Assembly (NCBI RefSeq): GCF_040712315.1 | Contig: NC_134015.1 | Coordinates: forward strand, 4,190,445 to 4,254,444 | Direction of reading: 5' to 3' | DNA: 64,000 bases | Source of the DNA: Castanea sativa | Taxonomy: Eukaryota > Streptophyta > Magnoliopsida > Fagales > Fagaceae | Shown here: positions 1 through 12,800 of the stretch, in pieces | How the letters are laid out: every line of letters begins with the position of its first letter | How positions within the stretch are numbered: position 1 is the first letter of the stretch | The notes under the pieces: model-generated | What the model saw: the letters and a program-made list of their open reading frames with translations, nothing else | Databases searched by the model: none | What the model was told of the DNA's origin: nothing | Program-made: the position numbers and the translations under genes

Positions 1-846
1 AAAAAAAAAAAATTGAAAACAAATTTCACACCTGTTGATGTGATAGATTATTAGTGATACATAAAAAAAAAAATGATGTCAATACTAAGTTTAACTAAAA
101 ACTAGTAAAAATTTAACAACTTAATTGTTGTGAAAAATATTATGTAATATTTTTTTTTTGGGTATAAATAGCATTCTCATCTATAAGAATCAAGATTTTA
201 ATTGAGTTTTCATAATCCCAAAATGGGCTAATCCTTTTTGTTCGGCTTGGGAGCCCAAACCTATCTCTTCTATTCCTTCTTGCCCATGTTGAAGAGGATA
301 ATGGGCTGGTTCCTTTTTATTTTTCTTCATAAAATTATCATTACTTACCACCCAAGAAAAAAAAAAGAGTTTTCCTAATCTTTTTTAAAGGACCAATTAA
401 AATCATATACGTTGATTCCTTTTTTTATTTTTTCATGAGGAAGTGAAATGAGGAATTCTTCACAAATCTGTCTATATGCATTGATTCCTTTTTTTAAATT
501 TTTATTTATTTATTTAACACATCAGATAGAATATCCAAATTTCATTCTCCTATTCCAATCTGCTTAAAGTCACTTTAGGACTCGCACATCCGCCATGTTA
601 ATACATTTGACCCCAAAAGAAAACATTTTTTTAGTTTAAAATTTATTTTACCGATTGCACACTTTGAAAATAATAATAATAATAAAATTCTCTTTTCTTT
701 TTTATAGTACATTAAAAAAATAATTATGAACTTCAACAAGACTCTACAGTACCTACATATATGTTCTTTCCAAACATATACCTTTTGTAAAGGAAAAACA
801 TATATTCCCTCATATCATATGTTTTACGAATTGCCTTCACCCCACA

Positions 847-872
847 CCCCCCCCCCCCACACACACACACAC

Positions 873-932
<60 letters not shown>
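847..932. repeat. Compound microsatellite C(n)-(CA)n-(TA)n
   Basis: A C run is followed by CA repeats and then about 25 TA repeats. Unit E has the same compound array near 58805-58933, but with an extra interrupted stretch. The apparent reading frame through it (Thr-His then Ile-Tyr runs) is an artefact of the repeat. Confidence 0.95.
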
Positions 933-935
<3 letters not shown>

Positions 936-1615
936 GTTTTACCTAAATTCTAGAAGTTTTATCAAACTGTGGCAAAAGTAATATCACACAAATGTCTAGT
1001 GCAATAAAATCTGAAGTTTCCTCCATCCACATAACATAGTCATCTACATATCTTGCATATTGAGCTGGTCTATGAGTCTACCTTCACCATGTTTATGATG
1101 TTGATTTGATAGTTATTCTATTCAGACAGTAAAAATCCAATTCCAACATGGCCCCCTGCTTCTATTGGTTTCACCAAAAAGGGTTAAAAACATCTAGTTT
1201 ATATATATATTCCTTGATGAGATGGCAATTAAGTAATTTCTGCTAAAAGTGATAGATTGTGAATTTGAGTTTGATAATTAGCCTTTCCAAACAAAGTTAG
1301 GGTTAAAGTTTAGTTAACTATCATGACTTCTCTTAAACCTCATAAAATTGGATGCAAATATTTTTTTTTAAATCAAAAGAAAGTTATCTTAGAATGTAGC
1401 ATACAATCGCATGACTTTTACAATTAGGTCAAATATGTCATTTCATCTAGCTTTCCTCTTTTTAACAATTCCACATTAGTTAAAGATAGAAGAATTGCAA
1501 ACACTATTCACTTTAATTTGTTAATATATATTAGAAAATTATATATGATTTACATATCACTTCTTTTTCTCTTCCCATTAATGTCTGTTTACTTTTTAAA
1601 TTGAGGGGCCTTCAT

Positions 1616-1724
<109 letters not shown>

Positions 1725-2785
1725 ATATCTTCATTCCACCATAATTGGTTTATGGAATTTTCAAGATATCTCATGAACGTAGAGTGTTGTATATTAAAAA
1801 AGAAATGTGTATCTTTTCACTCTATGTCTCTTATATAACTATATATTGCTCTTACATAAAAGGAACATGCATCTATTGATGTATATTTCTTCCAATAATA
1901 TGTGCATCCTACAATTATAGATAAATATATCATGCTAATATACATATATATAAATTACAGGTTGATGTGTCACAAATTATTTTAAAAAATTAATATTTAT
2001 ATATTTGTAATAGTTTTAACAGTTTCTTATGAAAAAAGTCTCTTAGCACCAAAGGTTTCACCAATTTTTTCACACTTACCTCTATGTTTTTGTGTTGTGG
2101 TGGGCATAGACAACCATTATCACAAAGTTTTCATCAAAATAGTCTCACTTTCATTGAAAAATAACAAAAATTAATAAAAATATGAACTTTAAACTAAAAA
2201 TTACTCAACTTCTTATAAAATGGAATTGACTATGTTATAAAACTCAAACTTAACGAGTGCACAAATACACTTCTTAACATGACCGTTTTTACAACTAGCT
2301 AAGAGGATAAGTTATGATTGTAAGGAATATAAACTTATCATTATTTAGCTTTTCAATGTTTTCATCTATCAACAACCATGACTTAACACCTTATAAGAAG
2401 AGTAGTTCTAAGACTATACACTATTTCACAACTTTATACCATAACTTTGATGTGGCAGATTGTGAGTAATTGCTTATCACTTACACATGGACCCATAAAT
2501 TTTTCTTTACCACTCATACAGTCATATCACAGTTGTGACAAATAAGATGCGGTGTTAGATTTTCTCTGTTAACAATTGTTTTTAATGTTGTTTCCTAGAC
2601 TAGCTATGCTGACATGGAGGACACTTAACCCCACGTGTCCACCTTATTTCCGACCATCTCTAATGGGTTGGCCAACCCTATCCCATATGTGGCCTACAGT
2701 CCAATGACACACACAAAATTCTTAATTCACCAATTGGCCCTACCATCAATTTGGCACCATCATCTAAAGCTAGTTTCTTCAACTC

Positions 2786-2796
2786 TATATATAAAA
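2786..2796 (+). promoter_or_regulatory. TATA box of the unit A peptide pseudogene
   Basis: TATATATAAAA followed by CCCACC lies about 160 bases before the pseudogene body. The same promoter block is seen in unit B (7555-7561) and unit E (60762-60768). The block upstream (about 2610-2780) also carries CACGTGTC, a G-box/ABRE-like core, and CCAATTGG. Conservation of this block among units supports a real promoter; its activity is not shown. Confidence 0.6.
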
Positions 2797-2955
2797 CCCA
2801 CCAAACCAACACGCTTCATTCTTCACTCCTACATTAACACTTCTACAGTCTATGCCACATACTGATATTGCTTTAGAAAGCTTAGAGACATTTATAAAAA
2901 AAATAATAATAATAATAAAAATTTAAAAGAAGAAGAAGAAGAAGAAGAAGAAGAA

Positions 2956-3207
2956 GATAGGTTGAGATTTTGGGTGAGGCTTATATTGATCATGTTGCTT
3001 TTGTGTTTTAGATTTGAAGCTCGCCCTCTTAATCCAAACATGGAGAGGAACCATGAGATGGGTGGTGGTCCGAGCAGGGTTCATGGTGGTTAAGTTGTTC
3101 CACTTAACAGAGGTCCCGTTCCACCTTCTGCCCCATCTTCGTGCATCATTGATGGCAGTGGTGGTGGCCATAAGATGAGTAGTGGAAAATGTCCGGTTGG
3201 TGCATAA
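2956..3207 (+). pseudogene. Broken secreted-peptide precursor, unit A
   Basis: This is the paralogue of the intact gene at 7688-7984. The frame from GAT AGG TTG AGA (2956) runs to the TAA at 3205-3207 and encodes a leader-like stretch (LRFWVRLILIMLLLCFRFEA), ARPLNPNM, RGPVPPSAPSSC and GGKCPVGA-like ends. Two lesions are visible. The start ATG is gone, replaced by a GAA microsatellite at about 2929-2955, with an upstream in-frame TGA at 2863 and no in-frame ATG between. A TAA at 3091-3093 interrupts the frame just before the VVPLNRGP core; unit E has GAA at this site, so the stop arose after the A/E duplication. The promoter and 3' region are retained (AATAAA near 3245). Dead as a precursor unless an unseen start is used. 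Confidence 0.85.
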
Positions 3208-6200
3208 AAGTTTGTTGTTGTTGTTCTATCTGCCCTTGCTTTTGAATAAAAATAAATTTATCATTTCATACTTTTGTACGTAAAATATTTCACACAATAT
3301 TCAAACTTTCATAGTAAATGTTCACATTCTACACTTGATGTGAAAAAAAAAATTGAATATGAAACAATATGAAAGAGCGTGAATATGAAACAATAAATAA
3401 AAACCCTCAAATTGTTCTCCATAATGTTGTCATAGTACATGTGAGCTTGAGCGATCTCTACTTGAGTCTCTTTCAACTAGCTTGAGCTTTAGCAAACAGC
3501 AATAAAACAGTGAGAATCAAGTTCAACAACAATGGACATCAAAGCATTGCAAAGGCATAAATATGGTGAGATAAGCTCGTCTTCTTAATATATATGTTTT
3601 AATTAATATATAATTTGATAGCAAGGCAGCAGAAAGCAAGTCATTATGTTGATGTTTAACTTTTGTACTTTTTCTTGAACACATGTCATACGTGGTTAAG
3701 CAAGAACGGTGCAAATTGCTCTTTTTCCCATTTTAGTTTCCATATTTTGTTTAAGAAATTGAAGTTCAAGTTAAACCCTTGAACATGTGGGGGCATAACA
3801 TAACATAAGTTCTTCCAATTATATTGAAGCCGACTATTTTAAGTTTGAAAAAATCAGTTAGTGGTTGATTGATATCTTGTACTAGGAGCTCATTGTTTTC
3901 TTGGTATTTTCATTCATAATTGGATAGCGACGCAGAAAGCAATTTTTAATATGTTCATCATCTACGTATGTGCTTTCTTGAAAGTACGTGGTTGAGCAAC
4001 CCATACACGTACAATACAGTGATTACTCAGAAACTCCTAGGTATATACTATTTTAGATATCCTAATTTCGATAAAGCCCAGTTAAAGTATGATGGTTTGA
4101 TTAGTCAGATTTCGACAGACTCAAGCTCAACTTTGAAAAGGCCTAACTTAAACTAATGTGGACAGCCGAACTTTGCCAAGCCCAATTCTAAATTTGGAAG
4201 AACTGCATGTTGCGTGTGCTAAATTGAGAGGTGGAGAAAAATCACACATACCAAAAGGACAAAAGAGAATTTTATTTTATTTTTTTTGAGAAGAGACGAG
4301 AAATTTGGTTGTTAAAAAGAGTAAAAGTGGAGGTCCAATTCCAATAATTTAGGCTTTAGTAGATTATTAATTGTTAAGCACATTGCAAATAGTGCAAATG
4401 ATTTTTTCTTTCTTCGTCTTTTTGTTGTTGTCATTGTCGGGCAAATGATTCCTTTATGCCATTGTCGAGTAGTCGTATCTAATCATCTCTAAAATTGAGA
4501 TTATATTATGTGAAAATATATTTCTAGTGATAAAAATAATATTAAATGAAACTGATGTTACAAATATGAGTGTAATCAGTATGATGAAACTGAAATTTCA
4601 TATTAAGAGGGGTCAAAGCATGAAATAACAAATTTTTTCTTTCAAGAATAAGAAATATACTAAGATTCAAATGGAACACTAAATATGGAACTTGATGTTA
4701 TTTTGAATCCCAAAAATTATTTATGGTTGATCATGTTATGAATCCTAAAAAAAAAATCATCTTTTCATTTTATTGCAGAACTTATTCTCGACAAATTATG
4801 TGGTTGCAAAAGCCAAATACTTTAGTTGATTCTCTCATCATCTCGTTATATAGATATATTATTCTTCTTGCAAAATCAAAGAGCTTGTTAAAAAATCATC
4901 TTCCATTTTATTGCAATTTCCCTCTTAAAGCTAAAGTCTATTTTCACTTTAGCCGTTAACAAAATTTTCTGCCTCTAACAAGATTTTCTATCCAAACTCT
5001 AGTTTCAATCTACTGATCATAGGATTTCGATAGACTGAGATCTTTAGACTAGCTAGCATAGTGAACACAAACTTCATTCTTCAACCCAAATAATACCCAT
5101 ACCAATTACAAATGCTCATAAGCCAAAATTACAACATATATTTGTCGTGGATAGCCGACACTAAAAAAACCTAACACCTACCTATTCTCATGTGCAGAAT
5201 TTGGGTTTAACTCCCTCTTATACACTAGTTTAAAAAAAAAAATTAGAAAAATTATTAATGTTTATCAAATTTTCAAAAAGAACCATATTTTGAGACTTCC
5301 CAAAACATAATAGAAGAATAAAAAAAAGGTAACGAAACACCTATTAGCAAGACCTATTCTAATATTGTATTTTGAGACTTGGAATTACTTTTCCAATAAA
5401 TGCTAACAAATAGACATTAATTATTTGAATTACACTTGACTTGACTTAACTACTCAAAAGAAGTGTGTTGCTTATTACTAGTTCCTTGTATAAAAGTACT
5501 AAGCTGTATTACCTTTACCATATTTAATTTATCCAGTTATGTCATAGTGACATAGACACAGAATTTTTCACCAAATAGATCATCCAGGTCTCATTTGGAC
5601 CCATTATAACACAAAGAAAAGGCAAGGTGTAAAAAATCTGACTAAAAACTCAATGACTATAAACTTATTGATATTTTAATGCTCCATATCTCAAAGATTT
5701 GTTCCTTTAAAAAGCAAGTGGGAGAGGAAAAACAAAGCAAAAGGGTCACAGTCTCATGGAAGTGGCATGAGAAAGTCTTCACAAATTTTGCATATACATT
5801 GATTCCTTTTTTTTTTGTTTGAATATGAGCATTATCGAAACTCCATCCTAATCACTTTAATTGGGTTAAAGCCTTACAGGTTTTGTGAGTGCTTTTCAAA
5901 CTTTTTGAGTCTATTTTGACGGATCTGCTTACGCTAGAGGAGAAGCTTTATTTTCTATAGTAATTTCAGCAAATGAATACTTTAACAGGACTCATCCAAA
6001 TGCACTCTTCTCTACATATATGCTCTTTCCAAATTAGTTTAACATGCATATATGATACGTGACAATAGAGCAATGCTAGGGTTAACATGCATATATGATA
6101 TACCTTTCAAAAAAGAAAAAAAAACATCATAGCTTTCTCTCATCTTTTTTACTTTATTGATCTTTGAATCTGCCTTCACTATGTTAATGAATATGATGTT

Positions 6201-7554
6201 GATTTCATTGTAATCCAATTCGAACGGCAAAGGTCTAATGTCATCATGGCCCTCCTCTTCTATTGGTGTCCAACTTTACATTGCCGACCACGGCGGGCCA
6301 ATAATCATCCAACTATCATTGAGCTCTGTAACTTTTTCATTTTTAACATAAAATGGTTGGTGGGCAAAGCTCAAATTTTAATTTTTGTCTTTTTGGGTAA
6401 ATCAAAAGAAATTCATATTATGGTCTAGCATACAATCTGATAGAATATCATCTAGCTCTCCTCCTTACAGTCACACATAAGTTAGAAAAAGTTGTTCCTT
6501 GCAATCCTCCTTTAGTTAGTTAATATATGCTATAAAATTTCATAAGATTCACACACCTCTTCTTTTTCTCTTGTCCTCCATTAATGTCTGGTTACTACTT
6601 TTTAAGTGAGCGCATGGGAGGTTTTGAGGCCCGCCTCGCACTCATCTCACATTAGCGCACCTTCCTCTCTCGTGAATCTATTATATTTCTTACATCTAGA
6701 ATATGTATGAAAAAAGAGGATGCCGATAAGGATACTAAGAGAGAAAAAGACAACTATATACACACACATGCTTGGGATGAGATAAGACGAAATCAGAGAA
6801 ACAAGGGAAGATAGATTAAACGGAATGGATATTTTTTTACCATCCCTATATGTATCTTTCCTCCATAGATCCCATATAATTATAGAATCATTTTACTTTG
6901 AAAAAGACATGAATTTTTAGAAGAATCCATAATTTAACATGATATTAAAGTAAAATGCTCTAAATTCAATCATTATCTTTCTTCACTCTATATTTCATTT
7001 AAATTCCTACATGTTGGGTTTTACCTATTAAATAGTAATATGATTAAATTTATTATATCTAAGTAGTTTAAACTTTTGAAAGTATATCGATATGTATATT
7101 ACAGCTTACGGTATTTATTCGCTGTGTTATTGAAGTGGTTATCATTAAAAAAAGAATGTTAATAACTTTAGCATTATCCCATACCTACTGCATTAGTTAA
7201 AAGGATAATCTATGATTTTGACTATAAACCCATCATTATCTTACTTTTTCATCCATCAAACATGACTTACAACTTGATTGACTTACGAAAAAATTGTACG
7301 TACTACATGATCAAGGTAGTGTACATGAACCACCCCAAAGAAATTGGTAGTCTTTTTCCATAGCTCCCTTAATATGGCGGACACTTAAACCCCACACGCC
7401 CGCCTCATTTTCGAACATCTCTAGTGCTGTGGCCAACCATGTCCCAAACACTACACCGACACACACACAAATCTTTATTGTCCAATTGGCCATGCAATTG
7501 GTCCCCCCTGACATGGCATGCTACGTGACATCGTCTAAAAGCTAGTTTCTTCAC

Positions 7555-7561
7555 TATAAAA
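7555..7561 (+). promoter_or_regulatory. TATA box of the intact peptide gene
   Basis: TATAAAA followed by CCCACC sits 127 bases upstream of the ATG, leaving a 5' UTR of about 100 bases. The element and its surroundings (GCTAGTTTCTTCACTA before, CACAGTCTGC after) recur before the unit A and unit E pseudogenes. CCAATTGG at about 7482 may serve as a CCAAT-type element. Confidence 0.65.
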
Positions 7562-7687
7562 CCCACCAAATCAACAAGCCTCATTCCTCGCTCCACAGTC
7601 TGCACCTTATAACATTAGTACATTGCTAAAGTCTACGCAGCATATTGATAATATACCTTTTGAAAGCTAAGAGAGTTTATAGAAATA

Positions 7688-7984
7688 ATGGATAGGTTGA
7701 GATTTTTCTTGTGTCTTGTACTGATCATATCGTTTTTGTTTTCTAGATCCGAAGCTCGCCCTCTTAATCCAAACATGAAGGGGAAGAAGAACCAAACCCT
7801 ATTGTTCAAAGACCAATATGAACCCAAAGGAGAGATTAATCCAGGAGGTCCAAGGGTTCATGGTGCAGCAGTTGTTCCACTCAGTAGAGGTCCAGTCGCA
7901 CCTTCAGCCCCTTCTCCATGCACCATTGGTGGCATTGATAACCATAAGATGAGTGGTATAGGAAAATGTCCTGTTGGTGCATGA
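7688..7984 (+). CDS. Small secreted signalling-peptide precursor (CTNIP/SCREW- or IDA-like)
   Basis: Single-exon 98-residue protein, the only intact member of the local family. The ATG at 7688 is chosen because it heads a clear signal peptide (hydrophobic residues 6-18, FFLCLVLIISFLF) with likely cleavage after SEA (residue 23). The product would begin RPLNPNM, a start common in plant peptide-hormone precursors. After a basic/polar spacer come PRVHG (55-59) and the core RGPVAPSAPSPCT (67-79), then NHKMSG (85-90) and the end GKCPVGA. The mature part has exactly two cysteines, Cys78 and Cys94. PSAP after a basic residue recalls IDA peptides; PSPCT plus a second cysteine recalls the CTNIP/SCREW family sensed by the receptor kinase HSL3. 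That assignment is inference from motif memory. The likely role is an apoplastic ligand after proteolytic release. TATA box at 7555; possible poly(A) signal near 8152. Coding status is good, family name uncertain. Confidence 0.8.
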   Translation: MDRLRFFLCLVLIISFLFSRSEARPLNPNMKGKKNQTLLFKDQYEPKGEINPGGPRVHGAAVVPLSRGPVAPSAPSPCTIGGIDNHKMSGIGKCPVGA

Positions 7985-8323
7985 AACATTTAACCTTGTT
8001 GCTGTTGCTGTTGCTGTTGCTATCTTGAACAACTCTCTGCCCAATGCTTTTGCTTAAAACCCATGAAAGCGTTCCCTATAGTATTCCAATACCTAGTTCT
8101 TGTTTTCGTATGAAAGTCCTCTAGTATAATCTTTTTCACAACTTGTTAAGACAATAAACATCGCGTGATAAAGATTATTAGCACATGGATCTATTGATCT
8201 CTTTATCGTGTATTAATTATGCTGGAACACGTCAACAGTGATGAAAAATTTTATATTTCTAAAATTATGTATGTTTTTGCTAGCTTCAGCAATAAAACCA
8301 TATGAGCTTGAATGATATTTAGC

Positions 8324-8520
8324 CTCCGTTTAGATATTAATGAAAAATTAAAATTATTTTACTATTTAGCTTATTTTTGCTATTATTAATGGGTTTCACT
8401 GTACTTTTTGGTACTATTCATAAGCCTCATTGTACTATTTCTGTTAACTTTTACCTTTATCTACAGTACTTTCAGCAATAAGTTTTTAGTTTCAATATAA
8501 TAAGCAGTATTTAAACAGAT
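8324..8520. mobile_element. Palindromic MITE (CCGTTTAGATA family)
   Basis: The arms CCGTTTAGATATTAATG and (reverse complement) CTGTTTAAATACTGC pair around a centre with AGCTTATTTTTGCT and TACTTTTTGGTACTATTCAT. A second copy in the opposite orientation lies at 41275-41470, and a related one at about 50405-50715. This MITE is inserted in unit B only. Confidence 0.65.
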
Positions 8521-9830
8521 ATTTAGTAGATGGTAACTTTTATACACGATACACGTGTGCTTGTTTTTATCTAAAATTGTGACTTTAATAGAGAAAAATC
8601 TTATATGACCAATGTCACACTGTGAGACCCACATGTGAGACCGTTCCAAGAGATATTTTCTCCTTTAATAGATGGAAAATAATTTTTATACATGCGTATG
8701 TGCAGTGTATATGTATTAATACACATATATACTATGTGACTCACATGTAAATGAAACATTAGTTTCATGAGATTGTCTTAGAAGATACTTTCTCCTTTAA
8801 TAGATGAGAAATAATATTTATACAAGCATTTATACGGTATATATGTGATAGTATTTATGTAATAATCCTTACTTTTAATACATAGTTCCTTTAATCTTTT
8901 TCAACTAGCGTGAGCTCCAGCAGTAAAACAGCGAGAATATCATGTTCAACAACAATTGACAGCTTTGGTGACTGCTCTCCTTGACATTGGATAATAAAAA
9001 TTTGTTGGAAAAGTCATATATATTTTAATTAATGATTTGATAGCACAGCAGAAAGCAAGGCATTATGTTCATTTTCAACTTTTGTTTGTTCTTTTAACCC
9101 AAAATAATAATAATAATAATTGTGTGTTGTTCAAAGAGTACAAGGTTGAGCAAGAACCGTCTTTTCCTTCTTCTTCTTATTCTTCTTTTTCCATTTTGGT
9201 TTCTATCTTTCGTTAAAAACATTGAAGTTCACTCGTAGTTATATTTGAGAACATATTTATGGGGACAAAACATACGTCCTTTCAATTACTGATGCTTAAA
9301 AATGACGCAGACTATGTTAAGTTTGACAAATCAACTAGTGGTTAATTAATATCTAGGAAGTCACTGTTTTCTTGCTATTTTAATTAGTAATTTTGACAGC
9401 AACGCAGAAAGCAATTCACTAAGGTTATCTTCAACTGTTGTGCCATTTTTTTTTAATTTTTTTTTTATAATATGCGGTTATGAGCAAGAGCGGCCTTTTT
9501 CTTTTTCCATTTTGTTAAAAAGATTGCAGTTAAAATTTAACCCTAGTTATATTTTTTGGAGAACATATGAAGACAAAACATAGTTCTTCCAAATTAATAG
9601 TCTAAAGCTCAAGAAAGACGCGGAATATTCTAAGTTTTTGACAAAATTAAATCAACTAGTGGTGATTAGGTTAATCACGCATGTGCCCATTTTGTTCACT
9701 TTAGAAACTTAGGAATGGAAGATAGATCCGAAAGATTGAAAACTCGGACTCTGTAAGTTTGAGTATATATAGGAATGCAACTGCGCAAGATCAACATATT
9801 GAATATTGATGCATGTCCGATAGAAATGGC

Positions 9831-11739
9831 CAGCCACTCCACTGGTGGACAAAATAAAATTATAATTTAATAAAAGTGATGTTTAAAAAAAGTTCTATAT
9901 TCTTTTCTCGATGAATGAACAATTTTATATCAAAGAAATTACTATAGCAAGTCATTATCTATAGAAAGACTTCAAAATCTTGCTGGAACAGCCGGCATCA
10001 ACACAAAGAATAGTGTCACACAGCAGGATATTAAAGTTGTACTTTAGACTAAATTAAACTCACCCAAACGAATGCTAAGAAACATGTAGGCGGTAATTTG
10101 CCTCCAATATGCATAGTTGTTCAAGCTTTGAAGTACGGTTCTTGGGTTAATGCAATCATCAATCCTGAAGTATTATAGGAATGTTTGATGTGAAATTTCA
10201 AAAAAATTCAATTAACACCATAATTCAATGCTAATTTTCAGTGTCCATTAAAACATCTAAACTAGAGTCAAAATTAGCAATTTAGTGTGTAACTATTCAT
10301 CTTAATCCATAAGAGCATTTGTAATGTACATCTTAGGCTCCATTTGTTTCAATAGAAATTAGTTTCTAAAATATGCTTTATGCATTTGTGGGTGTTTAAG
10401 GTACGTAATTGAAATTGTTTGTGAACCTAAAAATAATTTCTGATTAACCGTAAAATAGAAGCACTAATTTGGGCGTACAGTGATTTACGCTTTTATTTGA
10501 AATTGTAACATTTTACTCCTCACCAAAAACTCATTAGCCCAACTTCTATCCCTACTCCCAATTGTCAACAGCCCAACTACTACCCCACTAACATCGTTGA
10601 TCTTCGGCCACTGCCACCACTATCGGTTATTATTTATACTACTATTTAAGCGGCTTCCCCTGTTTGGATTTCACATTTTTTAATTCAAAAATGCCCTTAC
10701 AATCCTATGTTTAAGTAGAGACAATACTAAAGGATAATCCGGTAAAAATGCAATGCTAACTCCCACTAAAACATTTCCTAAAAAATAGAACCACTCTCCT
10801 GTTAATTTTCAAATTGCTTTATCCACTTATAAATTATATTCTCAAAATAAAAATTATATATATAAAATAAAAACACAGATTGATGTCTTTTCTTAAAATC
10901 TTGAACTACTACAAAATATTGCACTGGATTTTTGTGTGATTTTAAAATTATCTCACAAAATTTTAAATACTAGGGACAAATGAGTAGTTAATATTTCTCA
11001 TCCCATCAGTTCTTATCCACATTTTTCTCAACTCTTCACCTAACGTCTTGCATTTCCCTCCCCACTCCTCCACACTCCAAACTCAAATTAAAATGGCTCA
11101 TCATCCTCATCAGTTATCATCCTTACCCAAATTCAAAAACCATAAGTAACCACCTTATTAGTTATCATCATTTTCTCAAGAATCCGTTCACACGTAGATA
11201 CTTTTGTAGTCCACAATTCTTCAAGCCTATGTTTTATGATTTCCCACGACTACTCAGTGCAGATGGTACTCCTATGCTTTATCATCCTATGTTTTATGAT
11301 TGTTCATTTTTTTTATTTGGATTACAGGAGGGAGATTACATATTCTTTGAATACCAAATCAATGCAAACTAAACCAACAACACCCCTTCGAGTCAAGAAA
11401 TGTTCTCATCATAAGGTATGTATATTTGTATGAAATTATTAATTCACTGCCCTAAATCCATGGTTAAATTGTAGCCTAAAGATCCTTCCAATAGGCTATA
11501 TATGATTTGTGGAAATTTACTTACTTAAGGTGTGCATATAAATGAACTTTTTTTTTTTTATGGAAATAAATGAACTTATTCATTTAAATGAACTTAGTCA
11601 TTTAAATATTTATTTCTCCAATGCTATATTTGACATTTTTCCCCCTCAGGTAAAGTTATATCTAATTTGGTAACCCTGTTATGTTTTGTTTTCCCCAACA
11701 TTACGGTGGTAAGGGAGATTTAAATTTGATGCCAACAAA
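9831..11739. other. A/T-rich stretch without a recognisable gene
   Basis: I see no supported gene. About 10330-10480 (CTTAGGCTCCATTTGTTTCA onward) looks like one arm of a MITE of the 'TTTGTTT' type, but I cannot place the other arm. 10980-11450 holds short open frames with no recognisable family. Confidence 0.5.
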
Positions 11740-12170
11740 ATAATTCTGTGCAAGTTCATCCATAAAGAATTTGGGGCATAGAATGAATACATTGAAACAA
11801 TGATGCATGTGTTGTGGGAATGTCCAATGGCATGAATTCTTGGAAGACTACAAACATGATTTACTTATATGAAGATTTATTTCTCTGGCCTTTTCCAATG
11901 ATTAACAATGGAATGAAGAGAGGAGGGGGAGCTATGGGGCAGTACTAGTCAGGGCAATCTGGACAAGTCGAAACACGTTAAATTGCTTCGCTCACAGCAG
12001 ATAATGGATTTGGCTAAAACATGATGAGAAGAAGGGGATTATCAATCAATATTTCATGGTTTGAACTTTGAAGGTTTTACAACCAATCTTTGGTAAAGTT
12101 GCCAGAACATGTTCAATAAAATGGCACTTCTAAATAACAAAGGCAACTTGGTAGACCCATTAATTTGAGA
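11740..12170 (+). pseudogene. Degenerate LINE fragment (zinc-binding reverse-transcriptase tail)
   Basis: Broken frames encode IHKEFGA, then ETMMHVLWECPMA, close to the HVLWECPLA signature of the zf-RVT region that follows reverse transcriptase in plant LINE ORF2 proteins. Stops and frameshifts occur every 20-40 codons. No 5' part is present nearby. Confidence 0.65.
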
Positions 12171-12242
12171 TCTCAATCGCACAAAAGAGTCCAAAGTTTA
12201 TTTATGGCATTGCATTATCAAGAGACTTCCATTTTAGATTGA

Positions 12243-12800
12243 TTGCCCCAAAAAAAGTCCATTTTAGATTTTGTGTCAAGTATTATTTTATTTTAAAATT
12301 GGCACTTTTGCTTTGCGTGTGCTCAAATGGTTTTTTTTTTTTTTTAGGGACAACTTTTTATTCACCATAATTCGGGATTGATGCATTTTTTAATCACAAC
12401 TAGCCTTTGACCACGCACGTGCTCTTCTATTTTTTTGGGAAAAAGTTAACAATTTACATCAATTATAATTTAGGATTACTATATATTCCAATCACAGAAA
12501 AAAACCCTATGAGTGTGATGAGCCCCAAAAAAGTCCATTTTAGATTTTGTGTCAAGTATTATTTTATTTTAAAATTGGCACTTTCGCTTTGCGTGTGCTC
12601 AAATGGTCTTTTTTATTTATTTTTAGGACAACTTTTTATTCACCATAATTCGGGATTGATGCATTTTTTAATCACAACTAGTTTCTGACCACGCACGTGT
12701 TCTTCTATTTTTTTGGGAAAAAGTTAACAATTTGCATCAATTATAATTTAGGATTACTACATATTCCAATCACAAAAAAAATCCTAGGAGTGTGATGAGT
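12243..12800. repeat. Tandem duplication, two copies of about 279 bp
   Basis: GCCCCAAAAAAAGTCCATTT at about 12245 and GCCCCAAAAAAGTCCATTTT at about 12524 start two adjacent copies that run through CAAATGG, TCGGGATTGATGCA, GACCACGCACGTG and GAGTGTGATGA. The copies differ by a few substitutions and poly-T length. The second copy provides the left arm of the hairpin MITE at 12677-12959. Confidence 0.85.

Larger units (their letters stand above)
5640..9830 (+). repeat. Unit B, diverged paralogous copy of unit A
   Basis: Blocks follow the order of unit A at lower identity: 5976-6060 matches 726-800, 6172-6270 matches 1081-1190, 7370-7660 (promoter) matches 2580-2880, the peptide gene matches the pseudogene at 2956-3207, and 8880-9480 matches 3440-3990. 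The block 9540-9830 (a GGTGATTAGGTTAA stretch through TGGTGGACAAA) has its partner in unit D at 51640-52060. 6640-7080 also matches 53940-54350. Only the peptide gene looks coding. Confidence 0.8.

Noticed and set aside
726..953. Open frame with Thr-His and Ile-Tyr runs (also at 58679-58954)
   Set aside because: The second half is a translation of (CA)n and (TA)n microsatellites, and the first half has no signal or family match.
5195..5235. Possible Pol III box B (GGGTTCAACTCCC in unit E near 63330, GGGTTTAACTCCC in unit A)
   Set aside because: No matching box A or cloverleaf upstream, so it is neither a tRNA gene nor a supportable SINE.
7720..7752. Possible intron acceptor TTGTTTTCTAG just before the mature peptide start
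   Set aside because: The frame is open through it and encodes a good signal peptide from an ATG, so no intron is needed.
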